Below are positions 33,097 to 41,659 of a stretch of DNA of 64,000 nt, piece after piece (position 1 is the stretch's first letter; each line of letters starts with the position of its first letter). The notes beneath the pieces were generated by a model. It did no database searches, was not told where the DNA came from, and was given only the letters and a program-made list of their open reading frames with translations. Made by a program: the position numbers and the translations under genes. Source of the DNA: Mycobacterium sp. 852002-51057_SCH5723018 (GTDB lineage: Bacteria > Actinomycetota > Actinomycetes > Mycobacteriales > Mycobacteriaceae); the NCBI RefSeq assembly GCF_001667035.1, contig NZ_LZIR01000075.1, positions 1-64,000 of the forward strand, given 5' to 3'.

Positions 33097-33821
33097 TGCG
33101 GGTCCTGCTGCTCGGCGGCACCGCCGAGGCCCGGGCGCTGGCGAAAGCCCTGCACCCGCAAGTCGACATCATCAGCTCGTTGGCCGGCCGGGTGCCGGAC
33201 CCGGCCCTGCCGGTCGGCCCGGTGCGCATCGGCGGCTTCGGCGGCGTCGACGGGCTCCGGTGCTGGCTGCGCGATGAACGCATCGATGCCGTGGTCGACG
33301 CCACCCACCCGTTTGCCGCGACCATGACCGCGAACGTCGCCGCAGTGTGCGGCGAATTGCGGATACCGCATCTGGTGTTGGCCCGGCCGCAATGGGATCC
33401 CGGCGACGCCATGGTGGTCAAATCGGATGCCGAGGCCGCGGACACGGTTGCCCGGCAAGGTTATTCGCGGGTGTTCCTCACCACCGGCCGATCGGGAGTC
33501 AAAGCCTTCGCCGACAGCGACGCCTGGTTTCTGATCCGCGCCGTCACGGCCCCGGACGCCGCCGGTCTGCCGCGGCACAACCAGGTGCTGCTGTCGCGCG
33601 GCCCGTATCGCTACGACGACGAGCTGGCGCTGCTGCGTGAGCACCGCATCGACGCCTTGGTCACCAAGAACAGCGGCGGCGACATGACCCGCGCAAAACT
33701 GGACGCCGCTGCCGCGCTCAGTGTTTCGGTGGTGATGGTCGAGCGGCCACCGCTACCGGTAGGGGTGACGACGGTCGGCAGCGTGCAAGACGCCGCTAAG
33801 TGGGTTGGGGGATTGGGCTAG
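33096..33821 (+). CDS. cobK: Precorrin-6A reductase CobK
   Basis: 241 residues starting at the ATG whose first base is the last base of the cobM stop. CobK/CbiJ family: MRVLLLGGTAEARALA, DATHPFAATMTANVA, FLTTGRSGVKAF, LLSRGPYRYDDELALL and VTKNSGGDMTRAKLDAA. NADPH-dependent reduction of precorrin-6A to dihydro-precorrin-6B. Last gene of the SDR-cobL-cobM-cobK operon; it converges with sigC, their stops overlapping by three bases. Confidence 0.96.
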   Translation: MRVLLLGGTAEARALAKALHPQVDIISSLAGRVPDPALPVGPVRIGGFGGVDGLRCWLRDERIDAVVDATHPFAATMTANVAAVCGELRIPHLVLARPQWDPGDAMVVKSDAEAADTVARQGYSRVFLTTGRSGVKAFADSDAWFLIRAVTAPDAAGLPRHNQVLLSRGPYRYDDELALLREHRIDALVTKNSGGDMTRAKLDAAAALSVSVVMVERPPLPVGVTTVGSVQDAAKWVGGLG

Positions 33822-34372
33822 CCGGTCAGGTCGTCGCGTTCGGCATCCGCCAGCAGCGCGTCGCGGGCGCGGGCGACGCGGGACCGGATGGTTCCCACCG
33901 GGCAGCCGCACACCGCCGCGGCGTCGGCGTATGGCAGCCCGAGCAACTGGGTGAGCAGCAAGGCTTCTCGCTGTTCGGGGGTGAGGCCGGCGATCATCGT
34001 CGTCACCTCGACCAGGTCCTCGAATCCGCGGGCGTGACGGTCGGCACTGGGCATGTGTTCGGGGTCGGCGCCCGATGCGGTGCGCGGACGCGACTGGACG
34101 TGGCGGATGTGATCGGCGACGACGCGGCGCGCGATGGCCAGCAGCCAGGTACGGGCACTGGACCGCCCGGAGAACCGTTCGATCGCTCCGATTGCCCGCA
34201 AATAGGTTTCCTGGGTCAGGTCATCGGCGTTGCCGGCGTCGCACAGGTAGGCGACAAACCGCCAGACGTCTTGCTGGGTGGCTTTGATGAACGCCTCTAG
34301 CGCTCGCGAATTCCCGCGTGCGGCTGCCAAGGCAAGTTCGGTAACGGCCTCGTCGTCGGATGACGCGGTCAT
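33818..34372 (-). CDS. sigC: ECF RNA polymerase sigma factor SigC
   Basis: 184 residues from the ATG at 34372, preceded by AAGGTGG at good spacing. Region 2 holds FIKATQQDVWRFVAYLCDAGNADDLTQETYLRAI, region 4 holds LTPEQREALLLTQLLGLPYADAAAVCGCPVGTIRSRVARARD, and the end is LLADAERDDLTG, as in M. tuberculosis SigC. No stop separates this frame from the upstream anti-sigma-like sequence (see the next entry), so SigC could come from the internal ATG, from the fused ORF, or both. In M. tuberculosis no dedicated anti-sigma factor for SigC is known, which makes the neighbour notable. Confidence 0.93.
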   Translation of the reverse strand: MTASSDDEAVTELALAAARGNSRALEAFIKATQQDVWRFVAYLCDAGNADDLTQETYLRAIGAIERFSGRSSARTWLLAIARRVVADHIRHVQSRPRTASGADPEHMPSADRHARGFEDLVEVTTMIAGLTPEQREALLLTQLLGLPYADAAAVCGCPVGTIRSRVARARDALLADAERDDLTG

Positions 34373-35173
34373 GAGCAACCACCTTAGTTGCGCGGGCCGG
34401 GCCAGTCTACGACCGGCCGTCGTAGAGACCGCCATCGGGCCGGGGGCCAAGCGGTCGATCGGCCAGAGGTGTCCGCGTCGCCGACCGGTGTGTGACTCCG
34501 ACGGCCAGCTGAGCTCGCCATCGGCGGCATCGGAGGAATGCGGCCTCCGCGTCCCGACCCGTTCCCGCGCCACCAGCAGCGCGAACACCAGCCCCAACAG
34601 CAACGGCATGTGACTGGCGATCCGCGTCGCCGTCACCTCACCAGCGAAGGCGTCCACGACCACATAACTCAACAGCGCGACGGAATACACGCCGGTAATC
34701 GCCGCGACGCCAATCGCGGTCACGGGCCATACGCCGGCGGCGACCATCGCTATGCCCAACGCCAGCAACCACGCGGTGGACTCGTGCATCAAGTGCTCGC
34801 CGGACATCGCCCCGTGCATGTGGTCCGACACCATGCCGAAATCGATCCCGGCGATTTGGGCCGCAGCGATCGCCACCTGAAACAAACCGACACCGATCAG
34901 GCCCCAACGCCGGTAGCGGGATCGCAGCCAGCGCGTCGACCGGCGGTACGCGGGCGACTGCTCGCCGATGCGGGTCATGATTTTTTCGACCAGGTCCGGT
35001 CCCTCGCCCGGTTCAATCGTGGCCAGCCGGCGGGTCTGCACGGCCGCGCCGATCAGCCAGGCGCGGCAACGTCGACAAGATTCCAAATGGGCATCGACCT
35101 GCTGCGCGAGCACATCCGGACGCTCGCCGTCCAACCGCGCAGAAAGCGCTTCACGCGCAACGTCACACCGCAT
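33818..35173 (-). CDS. In-frame ORF joining a zinc-finger membrane anti-sigma-like domain to SigC
   Basis: From the ATG at 35173 (or 35191) the frame is open without a stop to the end of sigC, 451 residues. Residues 1-65 form a zf-HC2/ZAS domain: MRCDVAREALSARLDGE, then HLESCRRCRAW with the His-x3-Cys-x2-Cys zinc site of anti-sigma factors. Four hydrophobic helices follow (WGLIGVGLFQVAIAAAQIAG; TAWLLALGIAMVAAGVWPV; IGVAAITGVYSVALLSYVV; MPLLLGLVFALLVA), then a ~60-residue basic/Pro tail and SigC. It may be a true fusion, two genes sharing a frame with internal re-initiation, or a lost stop codon. Replaces blaC of H37Rv in position. Confidence 0.55.
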   Translation of the reverse strand: MRCDVAREALSARLDGERPDVLAQQVDAHLESCRRCRAWLIGAAVQTRRLATIEPGEGPDLVEKIMTRIGEQSPAYRRSTRWLRSRYRRWGLIGVGLFQVAIAAAQIAGIDFGMVSDHMHGAMSGEHLMHESTAWLLALGIAMVAAGVWPVTAIGVAAITGVYSVALLSYVVVDAFAGEVTATRIASHMPLLLGLVFALLVARERVGTRRPHSSDAADGELSWPSESHTGRRRGHLWPIDRLAPGPMAVSTTAGRRLARPAQLRWLLMTASSDDEAVTELALAAARGNSRALEAFIKATQQDVWRFVAYLCDAGNADDLTQETYLRAIGAIERFSGRSSARTWLLAIARRVVADHIRHVQSRPRTASGADPEHMPSADRHARGFEDLVEVTTMIAGLTPEQREALLLTQLLGLPYADAAAVCGCPVGTIRSRVARARDALLADAERDDLTG

Positions 35174-35345
35174 CCCTGCATCGTTGCGCATGCCCGGTCT
35201 GCGCGCAAAGGGCTCGCGAAAACAGATCGCTGGAACCAAACCGTGCCGCGAACCGACAACTGAAGGAAAGCATCTCCAGCCCACCGCCTATGACCTTCAC
35301 CGAAGGGGTGTTTGTGTCCCTGCACGCTGCCGAAGGCCACCGACG

Positions 35346-36890
35346 ATGACCGCCCCGATCTGGATTGCGTTGCCGCCGGAGGTGCACTCGACCTTGCTCA
35401 GCAGCGGCCCGGGTCCCGGGCCGCTGCTCGCCGCCGCGGCGGTATGGACGTCCCTGAGCACCGAATATGGCGGCGCTGCAGACGAACTCATCGCGCTGCT
35501 GGCCGAGGCCCAAAGCGCGTGGGATGGCCCCACGGCGGAACGGTACGTGGCGGCGCATGCCCCGTACCTGAGCTGGCTGCTCGAAAGCGCCGCCAAGAGC
35601 ACGGTCGCGGCAACCCTGCACGAGACGGCCGCCGGCGCCTACACCACGGCGCTGGCCGCCATGCCCACGCTGGCGGAGCTGGCGACGAATCATGCCGTGC
35701 ACGCGGCCCTGGTCGCGACCAACTTCTTTGGCATCAACACCATCCCGATCGCGTTGAACGAAGCCGACTACGTGCGCATGTGGATCCAGGCGGCCACGAC
35801 GATGACCGCCTACCAGGCCGTCACAGAATCGGCTCTCGCGGCGGTCCCCGCGACCGCGCCGGCGCCCCAGATCGTCGCCCCTGGCGGGCAGGCGGCCAGC
35901 GCAGCACGGCAGCAAGCCGCCACGGCCGCCGGCATGTCGTGGCAGGACCAGCTCACCGCCTGGGAGAATCAGCTCGCCTATTACATCCAGCAATACACCA
36001 GCAAGTTCGCGTGGCCGGTGTCGAAGGACCTCAACCCCGCCGGGTGGCCCATTCCCGCGGTCCCGTTCGCCAACGGGCTCAGCTCCGCCCTGATGCAGAT
36101 CCCCGGAATGTCTCCGGCCCTGGCCAGCGCCCTGGCCTGGGCCACCTTTCACACGTTGATGATCTTCTTGCCGTTCGGGCAACAGGCGGTTCAGCTGGCG
36201 ATGTCGCTGGCCCCCGCCTTGGTGGCCGTTCCAGCCGTCGGCGCCGCCGGTGTGGCCGCCGGCGCCGGCGCCGCGGCCGGCATCGCGGTCCCGGTTTCCG
36301 TGGCCACGTCCGTGCCGACGGCCGTGGCAGGGACGGCGCCGGTGGGTGCCGTGCCGACGCCCGGAGCGCCGGGCGTCGCACCCGCGAGCGCCAGCAGCGC
36401 AGCGACGGTCACCAGTCCATCGGCGCCGAGCGCCGCGCCCGCGCCCGGTGGGGGACCCGCCGGGCCCGGGCTCGGCTTCGGCCCGACCTCGTCGAGCGGG
36501 CTCGGCGCGGGCATGTCCGACGCCCTGTATGCCGTGGGGCTCTCGGGATTGTCCGCGCGCAGCGGCGCCGGCGGCCGCGCGCGTCGCAAGGCCGAGGAAC
36601 CCGCGCCCGACGATGCCGATGCCGGCGCCCCCGCGGCGACAGCGGCCGGTGAGCGGGCACGGCGCCGTCGCCGGCAGGTTGCGACGGTGAAGGACCGCGC
36701 CCACCGCTACGAATACATGGATGCGGAAGCGTCTGGGGTGGGTGCGGGGCCGCTCGGATTTGCCGGTGCGACAGCGCAATCCGCCGTGAGGGAAGCGACC
36801 GGCCTGACGACGCTGACCGGCGACGGGCTGAGCGACCGCCCGACCCTGCCGATGCTGCCGAGCAGCTGGGGTGACGGGCCGCCGAAGTAG
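35346..36890 (+). CDS. PPE family protein (PPW-like C-terminus)
   Basis: 514 residues. The N-terminal PPE domain opens with ...WIALPPEVHS (Pro10-Pro11-Glu12) and includes the AQSAWDGPTAERY helix-turn and the TLAELATNHAVHAALVATNFFGINTIPIALNEADY signature. The middle is an Ala/Gly/Pro/Val-rich region with a hydrophobic stretch (LMIFLPFGQQAVQLAMSLAPALVAVPAVG). The C-terminus has a basic block (RARRRRRQVATVKDRAHRYEYMD) typical of the PPE-PPW subgroup. Expected ESX substrate at the cell surface. No PE partner is adjacent. Divergent from the sigC/anti-sigma unit. Confidence 0.9.
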   Translation: MTAPIWIALPPEVHSTLLSSGPGPGPLLAAAAVWTSLSTEYGGAADELIALLAEAQSAWDGPTAERYVAAHAPYLSWLLESAAKSTVAATLHETAAGAYTTALAAMPTLAELATNHAVHAALVATNFFGINTIPIALNEADYVRMWIQAATTMTAYQAVTESALAAVPATAPAPQIVAPGGQAASAARQQAATAAGMSWQDQLTAWENQLAYYIQQYTSKFAWPVSKDLNPAGWPIPAVPFANGLSSALMQIPGMSPALASALAWATFHTLMIFLPFGQQAVQLAMSLAPALVAVPAVGAAGVAAGAGAAAGIAVPVSVATSVPTAVAGTAPVGAVPTPGAPGVAPASASSAATVTSPSAPSAAPAPGGGPAGPGLGFGPTSSSGLGAGMSDALYAVGLSGLSARSGAGGRARRKAEEPAPDDADAGAPAATAAGERARRRRRQVATVKDRAHRYEYMDAEASGVGAGPLGFAGATAQSAVREATGLTTLTGDGLSDRPTLPMLPSSWGDGPPK

Positions 36891-36932
36891 TCGGCGTCGT
36901 TTGTCGACGCGGCACACGGGTATGTGGTCACC

Positions 36933-37562
36933 ATGACCTCAGCAACCCAGCAACGCCCGCGCGCCATCGCGTTGATCTGCACGTTGAAGAAGAGCCCCGC
37001 CACCTCCAGTAGCGAGCTGATGGCCGACCAGGTGCTCGAGCAACTGCGCAGAGCCGGCGCCGACGGCGAGAAGGTCCGCTGCGTCGACCTGAACCTGCTG
37101 CCCGGCACGGAAGCCGACATGGGACCGGGGGACGACTGGCCGCAGGTACTCGAAAAGGTAAGGGCTACAGACATCGTCGTCGTTTCCACACCAACGTGGG
37201 TGGGCCACATGTCCAGCGTCGCGCAGCGCGTCCTCGAGCGACTGGACGCCGAGCTTTCCGACGAGGACGAGGCCGGGCGGCCCAAGATGGTCGGCAAAGT
37301 GGCGCTGGCCGCGGTGGTCGGCAACGAGGACGGTGCCCACAAGATCGTCGCCGACCTCTTTCAGGCGCTCAACGACATCGGCTTCTCCATTCCGGCGCAG
37401 GGCTGCACGTATTGGAACGGCGAGGCCATGCAGGGCGGTGACTTCACAGACCTCGATGAGGTGCCGGAGGCGATCGCCACCACCACCGAATCCGCGGCTC
37501 GCAACGCCGTGCACCTGGCCCACGTGCTGCGCCAAAGCCCCTACCCGCCCTACAAGCGCTAG
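36933..37562 (+). CDS. Flavodoxin-like NAD(P)H-dependent FMN reductase family protein
   Basis: 209 residues from the ATG at 36933; a GTG at 36924 adds three. Flavodoxin fold: ALICTLKKSPATSSSE forms the phosphate-binding loop, then DIVVVSTPTWVGHMSSVAQRVLERLDA (second FMN loop) and VALAAVVGNEDGAHKIVADLFQALNDIGF. Probably a cytoplasmic NAD(P)H:FMN/quinone oxidoreductase; substrate not determinable. It converges with cobIJ, the two stops overlapping by three bases. Confidence 0.85.
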   Translation: MTSATQQRPRAIALICTLKKSPATSSSELMADQVLEQLRRAGADGEKVRCVDLNLLPGTEADMGPGDDWPQVLEKVRATDIVVVSTPTWVGHMSSVAQRVLERLDAELSDEDEAGRPKMVGKVALAAVVGNEDGAHKIVADLFQALNDIGFSIPAQGCTYWNGEAMQGGDFTDLDEVPEAIATTTESAARNAVHLAHVLRQSPYPPYKR

Positions 37563-39037
37563 GCGGGATAGCGCCGAGGGGTGAACACCCGGTCACCGAA
37601 ATCGTCTGCGTACCACTGGGTTTGCGACGATCCGACGATCAGCAGGCAGCGCATGTCGATGTCGGCGGCGACGAGGTCGGCCAGTCGCACCACGCGGACG
37701 TCTTCGTCGGGGCCCGACACGTTGCGGCCGATCACCACCGGCGTGCCGGGTTCGCGATGGGCCAGCAGCACGTCGCGCATCGCGCCGACCTGCCAGGTGC
37801 GCGTCTTGGATGCCGGGTTGTAGATGGCCAGCACCAGATCGGCGGCGGCCGCCGCATCGAGCCGCGCGGCAATCACCTCCCACGGTTTGAGCCGGTCGGA
37901 CAGCGAGATCACCGCGTAGTCGTGACCCAGGGGGGCGCCGACCCTGCTGGCGACGGCCTGCGCGGCCGTCATCGCCGGGATGACGCGGATCCGCACGCTC
38001 GGCCATTGCTTGGCCTCTTCCAGGACGGCGGTCGCCATCGCGAACACCCCCGGATCGCCCGACGACACCACCGCGACGGTATTCCCCTGCTCGGCCAGTG
38101 AGCAGGCCAGCCGCGCCCGCGCGGGTTCGTCGGTGTTGTCGCTGGGATGGCGCCGTTGGCCATCCCGCACCGGGACGCGATCCAAATAGCCGCCATAGCC
38201 GATCAGGTCCGTCGCGGCGGCCAGCTCGCGCCGGCTCTGCGGCGTCATCCAGTCGCCGTCGCCGGGCCCCAGGCCCACGACCGCGACGGTGCCGGCCCGG
38301 GACGACGCTTGCCGCTGCCGGCCGCCCGGCACGATGGCCAGCGAGAAGTACGGCACGCCGGCCTCATCGACCTCCGCGGCGGGCAGTATCCGTTGCCCCG
38401 GTGTGCTGGCCCGCTCGACGTAGAACGCGTCGTCAAGCTGGCCCGATGCCGAAAGCGCTTCGCGCACAGCGTGATAGGAGCGGCCGAGCTTGAGCACCAC
38501 CGCGGCGTCGGCGTCGGCGAGGCGCCGCGTCAGCTCCCCGACGGGCAGCGTCCCCGGTAGCACCGACAGCACCTCGTCGCCGGCCACCAGCGGCGTCGCG
38601 ATGGCCGCCGAGGCGGCGCTCACCGACGTGACACCGGGCACGATGACGGCGTTGAACCGCTGCGTCAGCCGGGTGTGCAGATGCATGTAGGAGCTGTAGA
38701 ACAGCGGGTCGCCCTCGGCGAGCAGCGCCACGTCGCGACCGGCATCCAGGTGCTCGGCGATGCGCCGGGTGGCATCGGCATAGAAGTCTTCGAGCGCGCC
38801 GGCGTAGCCGCCGGGGTGGTCGGTCGCCTCGGTGGTCACCGGATAGATCAGGTGCTCCTCGATCTGGCCCCCACGCAGGTACGGCTGCGCGATGCCGCGC
38901 GCGATGCTGCGGCCGTGCCGGGCGCTGTGATAGGCCACCACGTCGGCCTCGCCGATCAGCCGGGCGGCCTTGACCGTAACCAACTCCGGATCGCCGGGCC
39001 CCAACCCGACTCCAAATAGCTTGCCCCGCTTCGTCAT
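37559..39037 (-). CDS. cobIJ: Fused precorrin-2 C20-methyltransferase / precorrin-3B C17-methyltransferase CobIJ
   Basis: 492 residues combining two SAM-dependent tetrapyrrole methylases. The N-terminal CobI half (to about 240) has LFGVGLGPGDPELVTVKAARLI and AEGDPLFYSSYMHLH. The C-terminal CobJ half has VAVVGLGPGDGDWMTP, VVSSGDPGVFAMA and IYNPASKTRTW. Catalyses C20 methylation of precorrin-2 and C17 methylation with ring contraction. The same fusion occurs in M. tuberculosis (Rv2066). ATG start overlaps the cobH stop (ATGA), so it is translated after cobH. Confidence 0.95.
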   Translation of the reverse strand: MTKRGKLFGVGLGPGDPELVTVKAARLIGEADVVAYHSARHGRSIARGIAQPYLRGGQIEEHLIYPVTTEATDHPGGYAGALEDFYADATRRIAEHLDAGRDVALLAEGDPLFYSSYMHLHTRLTQRFNAVIVPGVTSVSAASAAIATPLVAGDEVLSVLPGTLPVGELTRRLADADAAVVLKLGRSYHAVREALSASGQLDDAFYVERASTPGQRILPAAEVDEAGVPYFSLAIVPGGRQRQASSRAGTVAVVGLGPGDGDWMTPQSRRELAAATDLIGYGGYLDRVPVRDGQRRHPSDNTDEPARARLACSLAEQGNTVAVVSSGDPGVFAMATAVLEEAKQWPSVRIRVIPAMTAAQAVASRVGAPLGHDYAVISLSDRLKPWEVIAARLDAAAAADLVLAIYNPASKTRTWQVGAMRDVLLAHREPGTPVVIGRNVSGPDEDVRVVRLADLVAADIDMRCLLIVGSSQTQWYADDFGDRVFTPRRYPA

Positions 39038-39660
39038 TCGTTATCGCTCGCGATCGCGTTGACGGCCGCGGCGGCCATGGCGCTGCCGCCGCGGCGGCCC
39101 CGCACCACCAGGTAGGACATCCCGCGCGGACGGTCGATCAGCTCCTGCTTGGACTGGGCCGACCCGACGAATCCGACGGGCCCGCCGAGCACCGCGGCCG
39201 GCGGGGAAGCCCCCTCGTCGATCAGCTCCAGCAGCCGGAATAAGGCGGTGGGGGCGTTCCCGATCGCCAGCACCGCGCCGGTCAGCCGGTCTGCCCACAG
39301 CTCCACCGCGGCCGCCGAGCGGGTGGTGTGGCGGCGTGCGGCCAGCCCGGCGGCGCGCGGGTCGGCCACCAGCGACACCACCTCGTTGCCGGCGGGCAGC
39401 CGAGCCCTGGTGATCCCGGCGGCCACCATCGACGAGTCGCACAACACCGGGGCCCCCGCGCAAAGGGCGGCGCCGGCGCGCGCCACCACGTCGTCGGTGT
39501 AGGCGACGTGCTCGGCGACGTCGACCTGACCGCACGTGTGGATCAGCCGCACCACCACACGGGCGACGTCTTCCGGAAACCGCGTCAGGTCGGCTTCGGC
39601 GCGGATGGCCGCGAACGACTGGCGATAGATCTCCGCCGCGTCGCGGATATAGTCGAGCAC
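39034..39660 (-). CDS. cobH: Precorrin-8X methylmutase CobH
   Basis: 208 residues from a GTG. CobH/CbiC family: YIRDAAEIYRQSFAAIRAEADL, VRLIHTCGQVD with the catalytic His, CDSSMVAAGI, AIGNAPTALFRLLELI and PVGFVGSAQSKQEL. Moves a methyl group from C11 to C12 of precorrin-8X, giving hydrogenobyrinic acid. Four bases downstream of cobG and overlapping cobIJ by four, in a minus-strand operon cobG-cobH-cobIJ. Confidence 0.96.
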   Translation of the reverse strand: MLDYIRDAAEIYRQSFAAIRAEADLTRFPEDVARVVVRLIHTCGQVDVAEHVAYTDDVVARAGAALCAGAPVLCDSSMVAAGITRARLPAGNEVVSLVADPRAAGLAARRHTTRSAAAVELWADRLTGAVLAIGNAPTALFRLLELIDEGASPPAAVLGGPVGFVGSAQSKQELIDRPRGMSYLVVRGRRGGSAMAAAAVNAIASDNE

Positions 39661-39664
39661 CCGC

Positions 39665-40777
39665 TCACCTTAAGGGCTCCGCACGTAGCAGCCGATATCC
39701 CTGTCCGGTGGCCACCAGCACCTGACCGGCCGGCGGGCTGCCGCAGGCGCGTTCGCAGCCGACGAAGTGACGGTGCACCGCGGAATCCGCCTGCAACGAC
39801 ATCGCGGCGTCGGCGCGCACGTCGGCCGCCGCGTGCGCGCACCCGGGGCTGCCGGTGCAGGCGCTGACGCTCAGCCAAGGGGAGTTCTCGTCGAACACCA
39901 GGCCCAGCGGCGCCAGCACGCGAAGCGCGGTGTCGGCCACAGCCTCGTCGAGATCGCACACCAGCACCGATCGCCACGGCGTGATCACCAGCGGGGCCTC
40001 GATGGCGGCAAGATACTCGGCGACCCGCGCCGACAGCAGGCCCAGCGGCACCGCCGCTCCCAGCGCGACCCGGCCGTCCCGCTGGCCGATCCAGCCCACC
40101 GGTGGCTTGGTGACGGGCGGAAACGTCGTTGCGCTCAGTTCGGCCCCGGGCAGCAGGACCGCCGCATCGGCCAATTCGTTGACGCGCCAGGCATTCCCGC
40201 GAATCTCTATGAACCGCGCGGCAATCGCGACCAGCGACTCGGCGACCTCGTCTTCCGGCACCCGCACACCGGTGTCGCGTCCCGACAACAGCAGCGCCAC
40301 ACCGTCGTCCAGCACGTGCACGCCGGCATCGGCGCCCAGCCCGGAGACGTCCGCGCGGCCGTCGTCGAGACTGAACCAAAACCGGCCGCCAAGTTCCACC
40401 AGCCTCTGGTCGGCGCAAATCGCCGCGTCCAGCTTGCTCACCCACACGCGGATGTCCGCGCGCCCGCCAGCCCGGCCGGACAGCGGCGACGCGACGATGT
40501 TGCGGACGCGCTCGTGCGTCGGCGACGGCAACAGCCCGGCCTGTGCGAGGGCCTCGGCGGCCGCCGTGACATCACCGATCCCGCGCAGCTGCACGTTGCC
40601 GCGGGCGGTCAGCTCGAGCGTCCCGCCGCCGAGTTCACTCGAGACGCGCGCCAGCGTGGCCAATTGGGCGGCGGTTATCGCGCCCCCGGGCAGCCGGACG
40701 CGCACCAGTGCGCCGTCGGCGGCCTGGTGCACCTGCAACGCACCCGGGCAAGCGTCGGTGTCGCGGGCCCTGACCAT
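39665..40777 (-). CDS. cobG: Precorrin-3B synthase CobG
   Basis: 370 residues from the ATG at 40777. Member of the nitrite/sulfite-reductase-like family: two ferredoxin-like half repeats, LELTARGNVQLRG and RVRNIVASPLSG in the first, and an Fe-S cluster motif with CTGSPGCAHA and CERAC in the C-terminal part. Oxygen-dependent conversion of precorrin-3A to precorrin-3B, which marks the aerobic cobalamin route. First gene of the minus-strand cobGHIJ unit; divergent from the hydrolase-cobN unit. Confidence 0.95.
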   Translation of the reverse strand: MVRARDTDACPGALQVHQAADGALVRVRLPGGAITAAQLATLARVSSELGGGTLELTARGNVQLRGIGDVTAAAEALAQAGLLPSPTHERVRNIVASPLSGRAGGRADIRVWVSKLDAAICADQRLVELGGRFWFSLDDGRADVSGLGADAGVHVLDDGVALLLSGRDTGVRVPEDEVAESLVAIAARFIEIRGNAWRVNELADAAVLLPGAELSATTFPPVTKPPVGWIGQRDGRVALGAAVPLGLLSARVAEYLAAIEAPLVITPWRSVLVCDLDEAVADTALRVLAPLGLVFDENSPWLSVSACTGSPGCAHAAADVRADAAMSLQADSAVHRHFVGCERACGSPPAGQVLVATGQGYRLLRAEPLR

Positions 40778-40886
40778 CTATCCACGGTACGGCTTGGCCC
40801 GCCCGCGATTCGAGTAGCCGACCACGCTGAGCGCCCGCTGCTGCTGGACCCGACACTGCGGGCAGTCCGATTCCGGCAGGCAGGAG

Positions 40887-40960
40887 AGCCCGCGCCGAGC
40901 GTGCATTCGTTGCGGGATTCGGGCGAGTTTTTCGCGCTGGTTGCACGCTCGGCGCGGGCT
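40887..40960. repeat. Perfect 19-bp inverted repeat in the cobG/hydrolase-cobN intergenic region
   Basis: AGCCCGCGCCGAGCGTGCA (40887-40905) is the exact reverse complement of 40942-40960, with a 36-base spacer containing a GTTTTT run. It lies in the 201-base gap between the divergent cobG (start 40777) and hydrolase (start 40979) genes. It could be a strong RNA hairpin in the hydrolase-cobN leader, an operator, or a member of a dispersed mycobacterial palindrome family. Confidence 0.7.
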
Positions 40961-40978
40961 TCGGGCACACTCGTGGCC

Positions 40979-41656
40979 GTGAGGACGGTGGAGTACGCCC
41001 CGGGACGTTTGGCCGATGTCTACGGCGATTCTTCGCGACCGACGGTCTTGCTGTGGCACGGCATGCAGACCGACGCCCGCGCCGCCTTCGGCCCCCTTGC
41101 CGGCATGCTCGCCGACCGCGGCGCGGCGGTGGTGGCGCCGGACTGGAACTCCCACGCCGACGACGGCGGGCGCGCCGACCTGTTGCGATCGCTCGACTTC
41201 ACCCGCAACCGCGCCCCGGACGCCGACGGCATCGTGCTGGTCGGGTGGTCCATGGGGGGTTGCGCCGCGGCGGGCGTGACGCTCGACGCAGCACGCTTCG
41301 ATGTCGCCTTCGCGCACACGGTCTGCCTCGCCGGCGCCTTCATGGTCCCGGATCCGATCTCTGGTCGGAGGCCGGCTGACATGCTGTCCGCCGAGCGCGT
41401 CGGTTCGCCATTCACGTTGCTGCACGGACTCGCCGATGACTCCGTACCGGTGGAAGCCAGCAGGGAGTTTGCCGCCAGCCTCCGAGACGTCGGGTGGCCG
41501 GTGGATTTGGTCGAGCTGGAGGCCGATCACGGGTCGATCGCCGGAGCCGACTACGACGCGGTCGCCGATCGCTACGGGCCGGCCGCCGGTGGGCGGCCGC
41601 TGGAGGTCGCCGCCGAGGTCGCCGCTCGCATCGCGGCGACGCTGCTGTACGAATAA
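40979..41656 (+). CDS. Alpha/beta hydrolase (dienelactone-hydrolase-like) upstream of cobN
   Basis: 225 residues from a GTG at 40979 (VRTVEYAPGR); the frame is open upstream through cobG in antisense. Nucleophile elbow GWSMGGCAA (Ser91), oxyanion segment LLWHGMQTDA, Asp in LLHGLADDSVPVEAS and catalytic His in LEADHGSIAG. Substrate unknown; no signal peptide. Stop lies three bases before the cobN GTG, so the two are co-transcribed. I do not recall this gene next to cobN in H37Rv. Confidence 0.8.
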   Translation: MRTVEYAPGRLADVYGDSSRPTVLLWHGMQTDARAAFGPLAGMLADRGAAVVAPDWNSHADDGGRADLLRSLDFTRNRAPDADGIVLVGWSMGGCAAAGVTLDAARFDVAFAHTVCLAGAFMVPDPISGRRPADMLSAERVGSPFTLLHGLADDSVPVEASREFAASLRDVGWPVDLVELEADHGSIAGADYDAVADRYGPAAGGRPLEVAAEVAARIAATLLYE

Positions 41657-41659
41657 TGG

